Below are positions 5,220 through 7,078 of a DNA stretch of 7,078 bases, piece by piece. Every line of letters starts with the position of its first letter. Position 1 is the first letter of the stretch. Origin of the DNA: Myxococcales bacterium (GTDB lineage Bacteria; Myxococcota_A; Polyangia; Haliangiales; J016); contig JABAAV010000001.1 in NCBI GenBank assembly GCA_014238595.1, forward strand, positions 27,432 through 34,509, read 5' to 3'. The notes below the pieces were generated by a model that worked only from the letters and a program-made list of their open reading frames with translations, did not search any database and was not told the DNA's origin. Both the position numbers and the translations under genes were made by a program.

Positions 5220-7078
5220 CTATGACTGTTCAAACATCCCTGGACTATAGGCAACAATTTTTCCTTCAAAGGCTGATGCTGCCACTGTAAAAGGTGAGGC
5301 AAGATAGAGTTGCCCTGGACCGCTTCGGCCATTGTAATTTCGATTAATGGCAGAAACCGTTATTTGATCTTCCGTTTCTGAAACCCCAGGGCCACATCCA
5401 ATACAAGCACCACATCCCGGAGCAATAATCTGAACACCTGCTTGTTTAAATAAGGCGATATAACCTTGTTTTTCTGCATAATCGGCAACATAACGTGAAC
5501 CAAATTGCAAAATAAATTGGACATTTGTCGCCACTTTTTTGGAACAACGAACAGCTTCAGTGATCACTTGTGCATACATGTCCACATCATCAATTTTTCC
5601 TGCGGTACATGATCCACCATAAGCAATATCAATAAACACAGGATCTAATTCTCGAATTAACATGCCATTGGTTGGATCAGAAACAATACCTTGTTCTGGA
5701 ATTCCTGGTGTGGCCACCATGGGTTCTATGGTTGAAAGATCAATGGTGTGAACACCACCGGCATAGTTAGCGTTTTTATCAGGAAATACGAACTTTTGTT
5801 TTAATGTCGCGGCATTTTCTGAACGATGTGTTTTCAACCATGATAATAATCGCTCATCTCCTTCAACAATAGCACTGCGTGCAGTGCATTCAGTAGCCAT
5901 ATTTGCCAATGTTGCACGTTCATCAGGGGACAATGTCTGCAATCCTTCACCGACAAATTCCATAATACGATTTAAAGTATCCATGTTGCGTGCGTATTTT
6001 TTCAAAATAAATAACATCACATCTTTAGCAGCAACGCTAAGATTCAATGTTCCTTGAAGAACAAAACAAATAGATTCTGGAACTTCGATGGCGGTCATAC
6101 CAGAAGAAATAAGTGCTGCATATTCCGTTGCACCAACACCCCATGCCAGTGCATTTGATCCACCACCCATACAAGTATGACTATCTGTCGCTTGAATAAA
6201 ATCACCCGGCTCTATTATTTTTTCACGCGCCACTTGATGACATATTCCCGGAGACACACCTTGCTGTGCGCTATAATCTTTAACAGCTGTATGCTGTTGA
6301 AAATGACGTTGCATCTCTCGTAAAAGTTCTATTTTTTTTCCAAAAGGAACCATCCGTGGAACATCATCTGCATAAATTAAATGATCTTCAAAGACAGCGA
6401 ACTTTGATGGATCGTTAATTTGATAGTTTTTTCCGTAATGATGTTCTAAAAACCAATGAACTTGTGCCGTTGTAAATTCGTGAGAATAACCCCCATCAAC
6501 ATGAACCCAAATAGATTCTCCTGGAACAACATACTCTTCACCATCAATACGATGCTTAGCTAAAATCTTTTCGCCCATTGTCATCGCGCGTTTTGGAGTT
6601 TTGTTCATTGAAATCAACCCTTTTTGGGATTGAATCGCTTTCATCAAAGGGAACAACCCACCATAGTGAACAACCATTTTACTGACAGGATCATAGCCTT
6701 GGGTAAACATATCAATCGGTATTTCAACACCAGCCTCTATCTGTTCAAGCAAGGAATGATCACCCATAAGTTGACCAATATTGATATTGTTGCGTGCATG
6801 AATCGGTGCGAATGAGGCGGCAATTGCTAAACGAATTCCCGAAAAAGCTTCACATTGTGCAGCTGTTTCACGTGAAGAACCAACACCTTTACGCTCACCA
6901 GAAACAATGACATCAAAATTACCATTCTTTAATGAATCTTCAGGAAACACGCGTTCACCATCAAGCAAAAATCCAGCGTATGCATTGCGCGCAATTTTAT
7001 CAGGTTCGTAATCAAAACATGCCCATGCAGGTGTCATGGCATCAGTATTAATATCATCCAATAAATCTGATACAGATA
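5220..7078 (-). CDS. Aconitase/isopropylmalate dehydratase-family hydratase, LeuD-LeuC order fusion, N-terminus cut by window edge
   Basis: [4Fe-4S] hydro-lyase that should move a hydroxyl group on a di- or tricarboxylic acid by dehydration and rehydration; the substrate cannot be told. Residues are counted from the TTG codon at 7061, but the frame is open through the edge and the real start lies outside. Residues 1-145 are a LeuD-like swivel domain: DDINTDAMTPAW, then KGVGSSRE (58-65) with the substrate serine and arginine, then SFAPIHARNN. Residues from about 152 form a LeuC-like domain: MTMGEKILAKH, ICHQV, DSHTCMGGGSNALAWGVGATE and VPESI. Cluster ligands are C485 (GSCTAGK), C550 and C553 (GCGACIGC). 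R574 and R579 (NRNYNGR) match substrate-binding arginines. The swivel domain comes first, unlike AcnA, where it is last. GSCTAGK replaces the common GSCTNGR. The loop after PAW shows no arginine before R25, giving no support for a tricarboxylate. It is followed by preA after 20 nt. Confidence 0.88.
   Translation of the reverse strand, partial: SVSDLLDDINTDAMTPAWACFDYEPDKIARNAYAGFLLDGERVFPEDSLKNGNFDVIVSGERKGVGSSRETAAQCEAFSGIRLAIAASFAPIHARNNINIGQLMGDHSLLEQIEAGVEIPIDMFTQGYDPVSKMVVHYGGLFPLMKAIQSQKGLISMNKTPKRAMTMGEKILAKHRIDGEEYVVPGESIWVHVDGGYSHEFTTAQVHWFLEHHYGKNYQINDPSKFAVFEDHLIYADDVPRMVPFGKKIELLREMQRHFQQHTAVKDYSAQQGVSPGICHQVAREKIIEPGDFIQATDSHTCMGGGSNALAWGVGATEYAALISSGMTAIEVPESICFVLQGTLNLSVAAKDVMLFILKKYARNMDTLNRIMEFVGEGLQTLSPDERATLANMATECTARSAIVEGDERLLSWLKTHRSENAATLKQKFVFPDKNANYAGGVHTIDLSTIEPMVATPGIPEQGIVSDPTNGMLIRELDPVFIDIAYGGSCTAGKIDDVDMYAQVITEAVRCSKKVATNVQFILQFGSRYVADYAEKQGYIALFKQAGVQIIAPGCGACIGCGPGVSETEDQITVSAINRNYNGRSGPGQLYLASPFTVAASAFEGKIVAYSPGMFEQS
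6606..6622 (-). promoter_or_regulatory. Shine-Dalgarno-like site and ATG inside the hydratase fusion gene
   Basis: On the minus strand AAGGG (6622-6618) lies 9 nt before an in-frame ATG (6608-6606), which is Met152 in the numbering used for the hydratase. This codon sits at the junction between the two domains, where the translation MNKTPKRAMTMGEKIL looks like the natural N-terminus of a separate LeuC subunit. Re-initiation here would give a free 462-residue LeuC-like chain. No other visible start in the window has as good a ribosome-binding site. It may only be a relic of two ancestral genes, or chance. Confidence 0.35.

Noticed and set aside
7059..7061. TTG codon as the start of the hydratase
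   Set aside because: The frame remains open past it to the window edge (S-V-S-D-L before it), and swivel domains usually have several more residues before the DDINTD motif. The gene is taken as truncated.

Overview
This is a window of bacterial chromosome, AT-rich by eye (G+C was not counted), packed with genes and with no gap longer than about 170 bp. Nothing in it fixes the organism. Operon-style packing, an acidic amino acid/dicarboxylate symporter and [4Fe-4S] hydratase machinery fit an ordinary bacterium. Obvious Shine-Dalgarno sequences are missing at the four native starts that can be seen.

Layout, left to right. (1) Minus strand, up to 1636: a Na+/H+-coupled dicarboxylate/amino acid symporter (DAACS, GltP/DctA type), lacking its last residues at the left edge and carrying an unusual insert of more than 100 residues after TM1. 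(2) 1637-1803: a divergent intergenic region with a perfect 15-nt palindrome that overlaps a possible -35 box. (3) Plus strand, 1804-4087: a two-gene operon of a nitrilase-superfamily beta-ureidopropionase and a dihydropyrimidinase/D-hydantoinase, 4 nt apart. (4) Minus strand, reading towards that operon: a PreA-like dihydropyrimidine dehydrogenase catalytic subunit (4099-5199), preceded by a long aconitase-superfamily protein (5220 to the right edge). In the latter a LeuD-like swivel domain is fused in front of a LeuC-like [4Fe-4S] domain. The two are 20 nt apart and probably co-transcribed.

The preA, dihydropyrimidinase and beta-ureidopropionase products make up the reductive pyrimidine breakdown route: uracil/thymine to dihydropyrimidine, to N-carbamoyl-beta-amino acid, to beta-alanine/beta-aminoisobutyrate plus CO2 and NH3. 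The NAD(P)H-oxidising partner PreT is not in the window, and this PreA lacks the C-terminal two-cluster ferredoxin domain normally used to receive electrons. What the fused hydratase does beside this pathway cannot be read from the sequence. The less ordinary points are the swapped LeuD-LeuC fusion with a Shine-Dalgarno-like internal start, the cluster-free PreA, the enlarged symporter loop and the palindrome. No mobile element, CRISPR array or RNA gene was seen.
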